Shown: positions 24,360 through 32,524 of the stretch, one piece after another
Position numbering within the stretch: position 1 is the first letter of the stretch
How the letters are laid out: each line of letters begins with the position of its first letter
Program-made: the position numbers and the translations under genes
Notes under the pieces: model-generated
Seen by the model: only the letters and a program-made list of their open reading frames with translations
Told to the model about the DNA's origin: nothing
The model's database searches: none
NCBI GenBank assembly: GCA_017524445.1
Contig: JAFXVP010000032.1
Location: 1 to 33,289 of the forward strand
Direction of reading: 5' to 3'
DNA length: 33,289 bases
DNA from: Clostridia bacterium
GTDB lineage: Bacteria; Bacillota; Clostridia; Christensenellales; CAG-138

Positions 24360-25745
24360 TTATTCCGGTAAAATCACGGAAACCGTGGTGCCCTTGCCGG
24401 GTTCGCTATCCACGGTGATCGTCGCGCCGTGCGCGTCGGCGATCGTTTTGACGAGCGCCAGCCCGAGCCCGCTGCCGCCTTGCTTTTTGCTGCGGCTCTT
24501 ATCCACGCGGAAGAACGGCTCGAAGATGCGGTCCTGCGCCTCCTTCGGAATGCCTCTGCCGCGATCAGAGACCGAAAACGTCCTGCCGGTGACCGAAAGC
24601 ACGATCGGCTTTTCGGGCGCATCGGCATCGTAGGCGTTCGCCGCATTGACGACCAGATTGTTGAGAAGGGAGTGCATCAAATCGGGATTCAGCACGAGCG
24701 TGTCCGTTTCGCATTGCACGGTAAGCGCTGCGCTCTTTTCTTTCAATTTCGGCGCAACGCCTTCTTCGACAGTTTCCAGCAATTCCGGGATCCGGACGCT
24801 CTCAAGCTCGATCTCCTCGTCCGAAGTAAACAGCTTCAAAAGGTTCTGCGTCAGCCGTTCGAGCCATTGTGTCTGCGCCTCGATGTGTGCAAGCGATGCG
24901 TCGCGCTCGTCCTCGGAGAGGTTCGCGCGGCGCAGAAGTCCCGCATGCAGGATCAATCCGGTCATCGGCGTCTTGAACTCGTGCGTGACGCCGCCGATGA
25001 ACAACCGCTGCCGCTCGTTGCGTTCCTCAAGCTCCGAAATCTTTGTTTCGACCGCGTCCGCCATGCGGTTGAAATCCTCGCCGAGTGTTCCGATCTCGTC
25101 TTTTGTGCGGACGGCGACGCGCTTTTCATACGCGCCGTCGGCGATCTCCTTTGCGACGCCGGAAAGCGCGGTGATCGGCTTGGTGCTGCGCCGCACCAAC
25201 AGCATAACCACCACCGCGCCGAGCGCGATCGCAGCGATGCTGACGCCCGCAAAGATCCACGCCATGCGCTGAATGCGGGCATAGGTGTCCGTAATGTCCT
25301 CGACCACATAAACGGAGTAGGATTCCGTACCGACGGACGCGCTGCTGCCCGCGATCAGCAGGTTTCTGCCCTGCACGGTGATTGCGACCGGCGTGCCTTC
25401 CGAAAACGCTTCGCTGTCCGGACCGACGTAGGCGGACGGATCGATCGTCACACCGGTTGAGACCGGCTTGCCGTTGCGCATCAACACGGAGCTTTGGTCT
25501 GAAAAGCGGTTAAAGCAGAGCTTGATCAGGGAGTTGTGCACGGCTTCGGAATCGTCGCTGCGCGCGTAATAATTCGCCATCTCGGAAAACGAGGTGCGCA
25601 GCGTCTTTTGCTTGCGCTGTACCTGTTCCGTCGACAACGACAGGATCGTATTTTTCGCAAACAGCAGCAGCGACAGCGACACCGCAAGAATGACGACGGT
25701 CAGAACGATCGAGACGAGCAGCGTTATGCGTTGATACAGTTTCAT
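24360..25745 (-). CDS. Sensor histidine kinase 1
   Basis: 461 residues. Membrane helices at about 7-30 and 163-184 enclose an extracellular sensor of about 130 residues. A HAMP domain follows at about 185-237 (STKPITALSGVAKEIADG). The phosphoacceptor is H255 in GGVTHEFKTPMTG. The ATPase domain has an N box (LLNNLVVNAANAY), G1 box VSDRGRGIP, F box FEPFFRVDKSRSKKQGG and G2 SGLGLALVKTI. It is an EnvZ/PhoR-type kinase. The ATG is five bases after the stop context of the regulator gene, with GGAGGATCGGTAA as ribosome site, so the pair is translationally linked. The signal is unknown; the lipoproteins may modulate it. Confidence 0.95.
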   Translation of the reverse strand: MKLYQRITLLVSIVLTVVILAVSLSLLLFAKNTILSLSTEQVQRKQKTLRTSFSEMANYYARSDDSEAVHNSLIKLCFNRFSDQSSVLMRNGKPVSTGVTIDPSAYVGPDSEAFSEGTPVAITVQGRNLLIAGSSASVGTESYSVYVVEDITDTYARIQRMAWIFAGVSIAAIALGAVVVMLLVRRSTKPITALSGVAKEIADGAYEKRVAVRTKDEIGTLGEDFNRMADAVETKISELEERNERQRLFIGGVTHEFKTPMTGLILHAGLLRRANLSEDERDASLAHIEAQTQWLERLTQNLLKLFTSDEEIELESVRIPELLETVEEGVAPKLKEKSAALTVQCETDTLVLNPDLMHSLLNNLVVNAANAYDADAPEKPIVLSVTGRTFSVSDRGRGIPKEAQDRIFEPFFRVDKSRSKKQGGSGLGLALVKTIADAHGATITVDSEPGKGTTVSVILPE

Positions 25746-26408
25746 TTACCGATCCTCCAGCCGATACCCGAGCTTATGAATGGAGCGGATCGCATCCTCC
25801 AGATCGAGCTTTCTTCTGAGCGCGGAGATCTTGACGTCAACCATGCGCGTTTCGCCGAGATAGTCGAATCCCCACACCTCGTTCAACAGTCGTTCGCGCG
25901 AAACGGTCATGTTCTTGTGCCGCAGCAGCGCGACAAGCACATCGAATTCGAGCGGCTGCAGCTCGATCGGCTCGCCGCCCTTCGTGACCGTGTGCGTTTC
26001 GGTGTTGACGACGATATCCTTAACGCGGTAGACGGCGTTCCACTTGCCGACGCGCTTCAGGACCTTTTCGATGCGCACCATCAGCGTCAACGGATCGAAC
26101 GGCTTGACGATATAGTCCTCCGCGCCGTCGCGCAGTCCTTTGATCTCGGACGCGGAATCGGTTTTTGCCGTCATGTAGATGACCGGGATGCCGTATTGCT
26201 CCATGAGCCCGAACAGCTCGAACCCGTCCATGCCGGGCAGCATGATGTCCAGAAGTGCAAGGTCGTACGTGTGATCGCTTTCAAGCGCGTCCGCGGCCTT
26301 CTTCCCGTCGTCGAACGCGACGGCGTCATAATCTGCAAACTGCAGATTCAAAAGCACCGCATCGCGGATCGCCGCGTCGTCCTCCACCACAAGAATCCTG
26401 TTTTTCAT
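25746..26408 (-). CDS. OmpR-family response regulator 1
   Basis: 220 residues from the ATG at 26408, which follows GGAGGAGAATGCC; longer readings start inside the promoter and are not credible. Receiver domain at 1-120 with acidic pair ED/D, phosphoacceptor D54 in LALLDIMLPGMDG, and switch segment VIYMTAK. Winged-helix DNA-binding domain at about 125-220 (LQPLEFDVLVALLRHKN, SRERLLNEVWG, VDVKISALRRKLD). It binds tandem half-sites as a dimer; the ATWAC repeats found upstream of five genes here are its likely targets, possibly shared with regulator 2. Confidence 0.95.
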   Translation of the reverse strand: MKNRILVVEDDAAIRDAVLLNLQFADYDAVAFDDGKKAADALESDHTYDLALLDIMLPGMDGFELFGLMEQYGIPVIYMTAKTDSASEIKGLRDGAEDYIVKPFDPLTLMVRIEKVLKRVGKWNAVYRVKDIVVNTETHTVTKGGEPIELQPLEFDVLVALLRHKNMTVSRERLLNEVWGFDYLGETRMVDVKISALRRKLDLEDAIRSIHKLGYRLEDR

Positions 26409-26435
26409 GGCATTCTCCTCCGATTTTGTAAGTAC

Positions 26436-26489
26436 AGTGTACCATATTTCGTACTTTTTCGCTCGATTCCGTTGTAACAAAACTGTAAT
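26436..26489 (-). promoter_or_regulatory. Response-regulator-type promoter of regulator 1/kinase 1
   Basis: Minus strand: ATTAC at 26489-26485 and GTTAC at 26478-26474, then 32 bp, then TACACT (26441-26436). The 32-bp segment is very similar to that of regulator 2 (both contain ATCGAGCGAAA and CGAAATATGG), pointing to duplication and to autoregulation. Confidence 0.75.
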
Positions 26490-26510
26490 TTCTGTGGAAA
26501 CAATCGGAAC

Positions 26511-26540
26511 AAAACAGCCGCCGAAATGATCTCGGCGGCT
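26511..26540 (-). terminator. Terminator after lipoprotein D
   Basis: Perfect 9-bp stem AGCCGCCGA/TCGGCGGCT (26540-26532 with 26524-26516), then GTTTTG on the minus strand. It separates lipoprotein D from the regulator 1 promoter. Confidence 0.85.
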
Positions 26541-26558
26541 CTTACTTTGCTACTCTGC

Positions 26559-28046
26559 TCAATATCCTTTCTCCGGGTCAATGATGCTGCCATCGATGGC
26601 GTTGATGATCAAAAGCGCCGTCTCCATGCGGTTGTCGATCATCCCATCTGGAACCGGTTGTTTGAGATAACCGGCTTTCTTTCCGTAAAACACCCAAGCC
26701 GGCACATATAGCCCGTAGCGTCCCGGCGCGTTCTGTTCGCGGATGCGCACCAGATCGAGCTCGATTCTCGATACCTCGATGTCGATGTAGTACGGAACGT
26801 CGTAGAATTCGGTCTTTGCCTCATAGACGATGCGTCCCATCGTTTCAAAGGTCTCGATCGCCTGCTCATAGGTAAGCACTGCGGCGTCGGTGCTTTCGAT
26901 TTTTGTGACCTCCACAGGGTTCTCCCAGCTGATGTCGCAGATGCCGTCGCGGTCCACGAGGAAGCGGAGATGCTCATAGCTCCACGGCAGCGCGACGTCG
27001 CCGTGTTCAAGCCCTTGAAACATCGGAAGATAGGCGACCTGCGTGCCTTTCACCGTGCGTACAAAGTCGATCAGATAATAGCAGTTTTCGCCGGAATCCA
27101 AAGTATATGTATCGATCTCGGGGCGCGGCATAATATCGGTCACGCCGAGATCCTTCAAGAAATCAACGCAAAGCTGCACGGCAGCGGCAGGAGACAGATT
27201 CTGTCCGAAGGCGCAATCCGTGTCCGATGCGTTCACCGTGTGGGCGGTATAGCTGTCGCGATCCCGAAAGTCCATACTTCTGCCTTCCTCGCTTTCGGCG
27301 GAACCGACCAAATCCTCGAGATTGCCGCGATGGTAGCTGAGCCAGTATTGAATGCTACCGTCGTCGGTCGCCGGTCTGTAGACGACCAGCATACCGTCAT
27401 TTTTATTCGCTACGTTCAGCTCGTACCAGCATTCCGTGCCGAAATCGGTCCGTTCCCGGTACAGCATCGAGCCGTCGGAAACCTCCAGCTCCGGCAGCTC
27501 TGCCTCGTCCGGCGCGGTCTTGTATTCCTCCTTCAGCTTTTCGATGAATTCCAGCGCTTCTTCCTTAGTCATATCCTTTTCTTCGGTCCGCCCGGTATCG
27601 ACCATCTCCTGATAGTCAGCAATCAGCTGGGCAAGCTCCGCCTTGGTGGAAGGTCTGTTTTGGTTATAATAGTCCACGTAAACGGTCTGCCCCTGAAACA
27701 CCTTGTCAAAAATCGCCTTTGCAAACGCGTCGGTGAGCACGCCCGCCTTGACGCGCGCCAGCGGCAGCTTGCCGGTCTTGGGCAGATAGACGTCCGCATC
27801 CGCCGTGATATGCAGCAGTCCGTTTTGGCTCGCATAGGAATAGGTATAGTGCCGATCGGTTTTTGTAAGCGCGTTGTCGATCGATTCGTCCGTCGTCGGG
27901 ATCGCCGTTTCGTCCGGGTTCTTTGACTGTACGGTATCGACCAGACGCTCCGTGTCCTTCATAACCACATATTCCTGTTCCGGCGTCGGTTTGCATGCGG
28001 CAAGCAGCATCAGTGCTGCAAGAATCGGTATCAAAAATCGTTTCAT
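26559..28046 (-). CDS. Lipoprotein D, fourth member of the paralogue family
   Basis: 495 residues. Lipoprotein signal MKRFLIPILAALMLLAAC with Cys followed by KPTPEQEYVV. The signal differs from A-C but the family segments are present: TYEQAIETFETMGRIVY, the helix VSRIELDLVRIREQ, YVPAWVFYG, and the terminal INAIDGSIIDPEKGY. In the middle it carries an acidic helical stretch (MTKEEALEFIEKLKEEY), which paralogues B and C also echo. It follows kinase 2 and has its own regulator-type promoter, mirroring the kinase 1-lipoprotein C arrangement. The ATG follows AAAGGAGGTCAGTTT. Confidence 0.85.
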   Translation of the reverse strand: MKRFLIPILAALMLLAACKPTPEQEYVVMKDTERLVDTVQSKNPDETAIPTTDESIDNALTKTDRHYTYSYASQNGLLHITADADVYLPKTGKLPLARVKAGVLTDAFAKAIFDKVFQGQTVYVDYYNQNRPSTKAELAQLIADYQEMVDTGRTEEKDMTKEEALEFIEKLKEEYKTAPDEAELPELEVSDGSMLYRERTDFGTECWYELNVANKNDGMLVVYRPATDDGSIQYWLSYHRGNLEDLVGSAESEEGRSMDFRDRDSYTAHTVNASDTDCAFGQNLSPAAAVQLCVDFLKDLGVTDIMPRPEIDTYTLDSGENCYYLIDFVRTVKGTQVAYLPMFQGLEHGDVALPWSYEHLRFLVDRDGICDISWENPVEVTKIESTDAAVLTYEQAIETFETMGRIVYEAKTEFYDVPYYIDIEVSRIELDLVRIREQNAPGRYGLYVPAWVFYGKKAGYLKQPVPDGMIDNRMETALLIINAIDGSIIDPEKGY

Positions 28047-28073
28047 AAACTGACCTCCTTTACTGTCGGTCTC

Positions 28074-28127
28074 AGTCTATCAAAATAAACAAAGAAAGTC
28101 GTTTCCATGCTGTTATCAAACGGTTAT
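28074..28127 (-). promoter_or_regulatory. Response-regulator-type promoter of lipoprotein D
   Basis: Minus strand: ATAAC at 28127-28123 and 28116-28112, 11 bp apart, then 32 bp, then TAGACT (28079-28074). No -35. The first half-site overlaps the stop codon of kinase 2. Confidence 0.65.
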
Positions 28128-29491
28128 CATTTTGCGCCCGAAAAGCGGAAAAAGACTGACGTACCCTTGCCGAATTCACTTTCGATTTCCAATGATGCGT
28201 GATGCGCGCGGGCAATCTCTTTGACAAGCGCCAGACCGAGTCCGCTGCCGCCTTTCTTTTTGGAGCGCGACCGATCGACCATATAGAACGGCTCGGTGAT
28301 CCGTCCGATTTCGTCCTTGGGAATCCCGCAGCCGTAATCGCGCACCGCAATCAGTTTTTCTTCTGCAAGCAGCTCGATCGTGCTGCCCGGCGAGGACGCT
28401 TTGATCGCGTTTTCGATGAGATTCACAAGCGCCGAACGAAGAAGATCGGAATCCCCCTCATAAACCGCATCCGTACAGGAGACTTGCAGTTGTATGTTCG
28501 CAGCATTCAGCGAATCGGAAACCGTCTCCTTGACTGCGTCGCACAAATCCTTTGCCGGACAGGGGGAAAGTATGATTTCATTTTGCAGCAGTACAAGCTG
28601 CATCAGTTTTTGTGACAGTCGTTCGATCCATTTTGCCTGTTCATGGATGCGCAAGAGCATTCGCTGCCGATCCTGCTCAGAGATGCTACGCGTCAAAAGT
28701 GTGTCGCTGTTCAAGAGCAGCGAAGTTACAGGCGTTTTCATCTCATGGCTTAGATTGTTGATAAACGCCTGCTTTTGCGCATTCTGCTCCCTTAAATCGG
28801 TTATGCTCTTTTGCACGGCTTCTGCCATGGTGTTGAAATCTTTTGCAAGCGCCCCGATTTCATCCTTTTGACGAATTCGGATGCGCGTTTCATACTGTCC
28901 GGAAGCGATGGCGTTCGCGCCGGATTGCAATATCTCAACGGGTTTTAAGGACAGCGCAGTCAGCAGATAGACCAGCAGCAGAAAGGCAAGCAGTATGCCT
29001 CCGCCGATCAGCGCGCATTGACGGGTAAGCGTTTGCATGCTTACATGCAGCACGCCCATATCGCGAACCATGCAGACAGTGTACGAGCCGTAGGTGTGAT
29101 TGATGCGCGTGCCGAGCAGCAGAACGGAACGGTCAGAGATTGTGATAAACCGCGTTTGGATCTCAGCTAATGCCAATTCCGGGAGATACGCTTCGGGGGA
29201 AAAGCCACAATTGTCGACCAAATAAGTCTCATCGGCACATAGCGTCCATTCGTCTTCCGTTTGGATCTCACGCAGCAGATAGATCAGGTATGTCTGCTCG
29301 GTTTGTGCAGACGGGAACACCTGAATGTTTCGAAGCTTCCTTGTGTTTGCGTCAAAATCCGAGCTCGCCTGCGCCACGGCGTCATTTTCTCGCTGTTCAC
29401 GCATCGTGCGCAGCAAAAGCACACAGCACAGCGCAAGCGCCGCTGTCATCAGAACGCAGGAGATAGCAATCAGTTTTGTTTTCAGCCGCAT
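28127..29491 (-). CDS. Sensor histidine kinase 2
   Basis: 454 residues. Membrane helices at about 5-27 and 159-180 with an extracellular sensor of about 130 residues between them, unlike that of kinase 1. HAMP follows (SLKPVEILQSGANAIASGQY). Phosphoacceptor H249 in NNLSHEMKTPVTS. N box LVNLIENAIKAS, G1 VRDYGCGIP, F box EPFYMVDRSRSKKKGG, G2 SGLGLALVKEI. The ATG directly follows the regulator 2 stop codon, with GGAGGACTGA as ribosome site. The cytoplasmic halves of the two kinases are clearly related while the sensor halves differ, so they probably read different signals. Confidence 0.95.
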   Translation of the reverse strand: MRLKTKLIAISCVLMTAALALCCVLLLRTMREQRENDAVAQASSDFDANTRKLRNIQVFPSAQTEQTYLIYLLREIQTEDEWTLCADETYLVDNCGFSPEAYLPELALAEIQTRFITISDRSVLLLGTRINHTYGSYTVCMVRDMGVLHVSMQTLTRQCALIGGGILLAFLLLVYLLTALSLKPVEILQSGANAIASGQYETRIRIRQKDEIGALAKDFNTMAEAVQKSITDLREQNAQKQAFINNLSHEMKTPVTSLLLNSDTLLTRSISEQDRQRMLLRIHEQAKWIERLSQKLMQLVLLQNEIILSPCPAKDLCDAVKETVSDSLNAANIQLQVSCTDAVYEGDSDLLRSALVNLIENAIKASSPGSTIELLAEEKLIAVRDYGCGIPKDEIGRITEPFYMVDRSRSKKKGGSGLGLALVKEIARAHHASLEIESEFGKGTSVFFRFSGAK

Positions 29492-30151
29492 TCAGTCCTC
29501 CAGACGATACCCGTATTTCATCACGGAAACGATTTTGAGCTCAGGACCAAGCTTCTTCCTGAGATGCGCCACATGAATATCGACCGTGCGCGTGCCTCCG
29601 GCAAAGTCAAAGCCCCACACTTCAGATAACAGCCGATCGCGTGAGAGCGTGCAGTTCTTAAATTTCAGAAACCGTACGAGAAGGTCGAATTCCAGCGGCT
29701 GCAGCTTTACCTGCTCACCGCTTTTCTGCACCGTTCGTTTTTCCATATCAACAGTCAAATCGCGGTAACGCAGAACGCTGTTCAGCTTTCCGGTCCGTGC
29801 AAGGATCTTTTCGATGCGGACGAGAAGCTCCAGCATCTCGAACGGCTTGACGATGTAGTCCTCCGCGCCGATCGTCAGTCCCTTTATTTTGGAGGCCAGA
29901 TCAACCTTCGCAGTCAGATATAGGACGGGAATGTTGTAGGGACGCAGATGCTCCATCAAAGCAAAGCCGTCCGGTCCAGGGATCATCACATCCAGCAGCG
30001 CAAGGTCAAAGGAATGGTCCTCGCGAAGATACGCGATCACCTTGTCACCGTCGTCCAATGTCACGGTATCATATTCGGACAGCATCAAATTCAGTGCGAT
30101 CGCCTCGGAAATGGCGGGGTCATCTTCTACAACCAGGATTCGATTCTTCAT
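29492..30151 (-). CDS. OmpR-family response regulator 2
   Basis: 219 residues from the ATG at 30151, which follows AAGGAGGAAGAGT. Receiver with D54 in LALLDVMIPGPDG and VLYLTAK, then a winged helix (LQPLEFDLLVRFLKFKN, SRDRLLSEVWG, VDIHVAHLRKKLG). The recognition helix (TRTVDIHVAHLRK) differs from that of regulator 1 (TRMVDVKISALRR), so DNA preference may differ slightly even though the promoters look alike. It heads the whole lipoprotein/transporter cluster, right after the relaxase terminator. Confidence 0.95.
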   Translation of the reverse strand: MKNRILVVEDDPAISEAIALNLMLSEYDTVTLDDGDKVIAYLREDHSFDLALLDVMIPGPDGFALMEHLRPYNIPVLYLTAKVDLASKIKGLTIGAEDYIVKPFEMLELLVRIEKILARTGKLNSVLRYRDLTVDMEKRTVQKSGEQVKLQPLEFDLLVRFLKFKNCTLSRDRLLSEVWGFDFAGGTRTVDIHVAHLRKKLGPELKIVSVMKYGYRLED

Positions 30152-30177
30152 ACTCTTCCTCCTTGATCGATATTTTA

Positions 30178-30231
30178 AGTGTACCATATTTCGCACAATT
30201 TCGCTCGATATCGTTGTAAACAAAATGTTAT
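30178..30231 (-). promoter_or_regulatory. Response-regulator-type promoter of regulator 2/kinase 2
   Basis: Minus strand: ATAAC at 30231-30227 and TTTAC at 30220-30216, then 32 bp, then TACACT (30183-30178). Nearly the same 32-bp segment and -10 box as the regulator 1 promoter. Confidence 0.7.
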
Positions 30232-30255
30232 TTCTGTGAAAACAAAAAGCCGTAG

Positions 30256-30291
30256 AAAAACAGAGCCGAAACGGGATCACCGTTCCGGCTC
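30256..30291 (-). terminator. Terminator containing the relaxase stop codon
   Basis: Twelve-position stem with one mismatch, GAGCCGGAACGG/CCGTTTCGGCTC (minus strand, 30291-30263), then TGTTTTT. The relaxase stop codon TGA lies in the loop, so the gene's last codons form the hairpin. Confidence 0.85.
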
Positions 30292-31791
30292 GTTTCTGTG
30301 TGTACGCTGCCGCTGTTGCTCTTTGATCGGATGCTTGCGCTCATATTCGCGCTGCAGTTCCGTTCTCAAAAGGTTCAACAGACGCGGCGCGTCTTTCCGG
30401 ATGCGTTTGACGCGCTTGACGCGGTTTCGCAGCGCCGTGATTTCGGTGGTGATCGTCGCTCGCTGTTCCTTATTTTCTGCAAGCACGGTCGGATCGGTCT
30501 CATGCCGGATCTGATTGCGAACCTTGCCGCGCTTGGTGTCCAATGCGACGATCCGCGCTTCTGTTTGCTCGATGTCACGGTCCAGATCGTCGTGCGTGTG
30601 CAGCTTGTTTTCTTTGAGAAACGCCCGATCGGATTCAAACTGCCGGATGTTCTGCAGCTCGTGCCGAAGATCGGCGGACAGGATCACCTCTCGGGTATAA
30701 TGGCTTGCAAGGTCGATCAGCGCAATCAGGATCGCAAAGATCGCATCGACAAGGATCGTAACTGTATCGTTGGTATGGTTCATCTCATACACAAGCCCGT
30801 CCAAATACTTGTCGATCTCCGAACGCGGTTCCTTCGGTGGATGCGTGCGCTCGTATTCATCCTGCTGGTAGAGCACGTTCCACGGCGTTCTAATTCGCTT
30901 TTGATACTTCATTTCCACGACCGTCGTGATCAAAGCAGCGCTGTTGCTAATATGCGGCTTATGGTTCTGGTACTTATACCGGAACTCCGGATCGGCTTCA
31001 TTCTGATCCCAGCGCTCATAGATCGCTTCGTCGGTATAACCGAGCCGATCCAGACGCACGGCTCTCTGCCAACCGTCAGCTTTGACCGACATGCGAATGG
31101 GATCTATGGTATAGCCCTTTGCCTGCAGCTGATCCATGAAGGTCTGCCAGTCCATACTGTATTTCAGACAGTACTCAACGTCCTGTTTCAACTGCTGCCG
31201 GTGTGTCGGCTGTCCGCGTTCCTCCCTCCAATGCGCGCCTTTGGACTGCCCGCCGCGAAACGGCGCGTTCTGCAATACGGACAGCCCATGTTCCTTACAG
31301 ATCGCGTCCGAGATCTCCCGCAACTCGTAATGCTGCTCGATGCTGTTGCGAAACTTCTTGCCGTCGCGGAACGATACGGAGTTCACAACAAAATGGTTGT
31401 GCAAATTATCCGTATTGAGGTGTGTGGTGACAAGGACCTGATAGTCCTTGCCCCACATCCGCTTCGCCGTTTCGATCCCGATCTTGTGACATTGCTCCGG
31501 TGTCAGCTCGTCCGCTTTGAACGACTGATACCCATGATAGGCAACGACCTTGCCTCGCTCGCCATACTTTCGCTTGATTGCCATCATCTCCTCGTAAGCA
31601 AACGCCGCCGAGCAGTTGACGCCGGAAACGTATTTCTTTTCGTCGGTTTTGCTGTCCTGCTCCGTGTATTGAAGTGCCTGATACAAGTCCTCGTCAAGAT
31701 ATTCCTTTGCCGTCGTCTTATCCGGGTTGTCGGCATAGTCGAGTACCTTCTTGAGCTTGCCCCTGACGGGCCAGAAGCCGGTGGTTGCCAT
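30277..31791 (-). CDS. MOBP-type relaxase
   Basis: 504 residues. Nicks oriT and carries the transferred strand through a tyrosine link. The three-histidine metal site is H124, H131 and H133 in THLNTDNLHNHFVVNS. The likely nicking tyrosine is Y19 in VLDYADNPDK. The C-terminal half is long, charged and coiled-coil-rich (about 390-504), ending in a basic, Arg-rich tail. No helicase or primase domain is seen. It lies 4 bp after mobC with AGGAGG as ribosome site. No coupling protein or type IV secretion genes are in the window, so the element is mobilisable with help, or its transfer genes lie to the right. Confidence 0.93.
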   Translation of the reverse strand: MATTGFWPVRGKLKKVLDYADNPDKTTAKEYLDEDLYQALQYTEQDSKTDEKKYVSGVNCSAAFAYEEMMAIKRKYGERGKVVAYHGYQSFKADELTPEQCHKIGIETAKRMWGKDYQVLVTTHLNTDNLHNHFVVNSVSFRDGKKFRNSIEQHYELREISDAICKEHGLSVLQNAPFRGGQSKGAHWREERGQPTHRQQLKQDVEYCLKYSMDWQTFMDQLQAKGYTIDPIRMSVKADGWQRAVRLDRLGYTDEAIYERWDQNEADPEFRYKYQNHKPHISNSAALITTVVEMKYQKRIRTPWNVLYQQDEYERTHPPKEPRSEIDKYLDGLVYEMNHTNDTVTILVDAIFAILIALIDLASHYTREVILSADLRHELQNIRQFESDRAFLKENKLHTHDDLDRDIEQTEARIVALDTKRGKVRNQIRHETDPTVLAENKEQRATITTEITALRNRVKRVKRIRKDAPRLLNLLRTELQREYERKHPIKEQQRQRTHRNEPER

Positions 31792-31795
31792 TGTC

Positions 31796-32185
31796 TCACC
31801 TCCTTCCGAACAGCCGACGCTTGGGCTTCGGTTCCGGCTTTACCGGTTCCGGTTCTTCCTTCTCGGCAGGTACCACCGCCTTGCCGGTCAGGATGTTCTT
31901 CATGTCCGTCAGCACGGCAAGCGCCGCGTCGTTGACGTTCTTTGCATACGGCGCTCGGGTCAGCCGATCCAGCTTTTCGCAGCATACAAAGAAAACGTCG
32001 GGCAGAACCGTTTCCGGTTCGCCGCCCAACGCCCGCTGTCGCAGATATTCACTTTGTGTTATGCCGCACTTTCTTGCGGCGCGGTCGATTTGTTCTTTTT
32101 GTTTCTCAGTCAGACGAACCTCGATCCGGGTTCGCGTTTTCTTGTTTTCGATAAGCATCATTCCTTTCATTTTTGATTTGCGCAT
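31796..32185 (-). CDS. mobC: MobC-type relaxosome accessory protein
   Basis: Up to 129 residues. The region TRIEVRLTEKQKEQIDRAARKCGITQSEYLRQRAL is a ribbon-helix-helix-like DNA-binding segment typical of MobC, which opens oriT for the relaxase. The C-terminus is Pro/Lys/Arg-rich (EPVKPEPKPKRRLFGRR). Starts are possible at 32185, 32170 and 32161, and none has an ideal ribosome site; the conserved domain begins about 18 residues in, so any would serve. Upstream lies the candidate oriT. Confidence 0.85.
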   Translation of the reverse strand: MRKSKMKGMMLIENKKTRTRIEVRLTEKQKEQIDRAARKCGITQSEYLRQRALGGEPETVLPDVFFVCCEKLDRLTRAPYAKNVNDAALAVLTDMKNILTGKAVVPAEKEEPEPVKPEPKPKRRLFGRR

Positions 32186-32290
32186 TGCGCGTTCCGGGGG
32201 TTAGGGGGTGTCCCCTTAAAGCAGGAAAGACGGCGTAAAGCAAAGTGTACCTCGCGCCGTCTTTCGGCATTTGTCCGGACAAATGCCCTG
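32186..32290. other. Candidate origin of transfer (oriT)
   Basis: Directly upstream of mobC and the relaxase gene. It contains a G-run segment (GGGGGTTAGGGGGTGTCCCC), a 10-bp inverted repeat AAAGACGGCG/CGCCGTCTTT (32226-32235 and 32255-32264) with a 19-base loop, and a perfect 20-bp palindrome GCATTTGTCCGGACAAATGC (32267-32286). Inverted repeats beside mobC are the usual form of a MOBP oriT. The nic site cannot be assigned. Confidence 0.55.
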
Positions 32291-32294
32291 CTTG

Positions 32295-32432
32295 CTAACC
32301 TCTGCGACAGAAAAAAGAGTCTGCGACAACGGGACCCGAATACCCATCGCCGCAGACATCAATTCCTACGCAAAGAACCTTTCCATTCCTGCCGCGGAAG
32401 CGACAGTGCGAAGCTGTGTTTTCTTTTATCAT
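32295..32432 (-). CDS. Possible small protein, 45 residues
   Basis: An open frame MIKENTASHCRFRGRNGK onward, Cys- and Gly-rich (VLCVGIDVCGDGYSGPVV), ending near the oriT palindrome. A GGAAGGAG lies immediately before the ATG, closer than a normal ribosome site. No family recognised. It could equally be non-coding: the region also has an inverted repeat GTCTGCG/CGCAGAC. Confidence 0.3.
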   Translation of the reverse strand: MIKENTASHCRFRGRNGKVLCVGIDVCGDGYSGPVVADSFFCRRG

Positions 32433-32450
32433 CTCCTTCCAAAAATAAAA

Positions 32451-32475
32451 AAGAGACCTGCTGTGCAGATCTCTT
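32451..32475 (-). terminator. Terminator after the AbiEii-like gene
   Basis: Stem AAGAGATCTGC/GCAGGTCTCTT on the minus strand (32475-32451, one bulge) followed by a T-rich run (TTTTATTTTT). Confidence 0.8.
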
Positions 32476-32524
32476 CACCGTCCCGAAAAGTGGGCGCAGT
32501 ATTCACAAATCGTTTTTAATCTTG

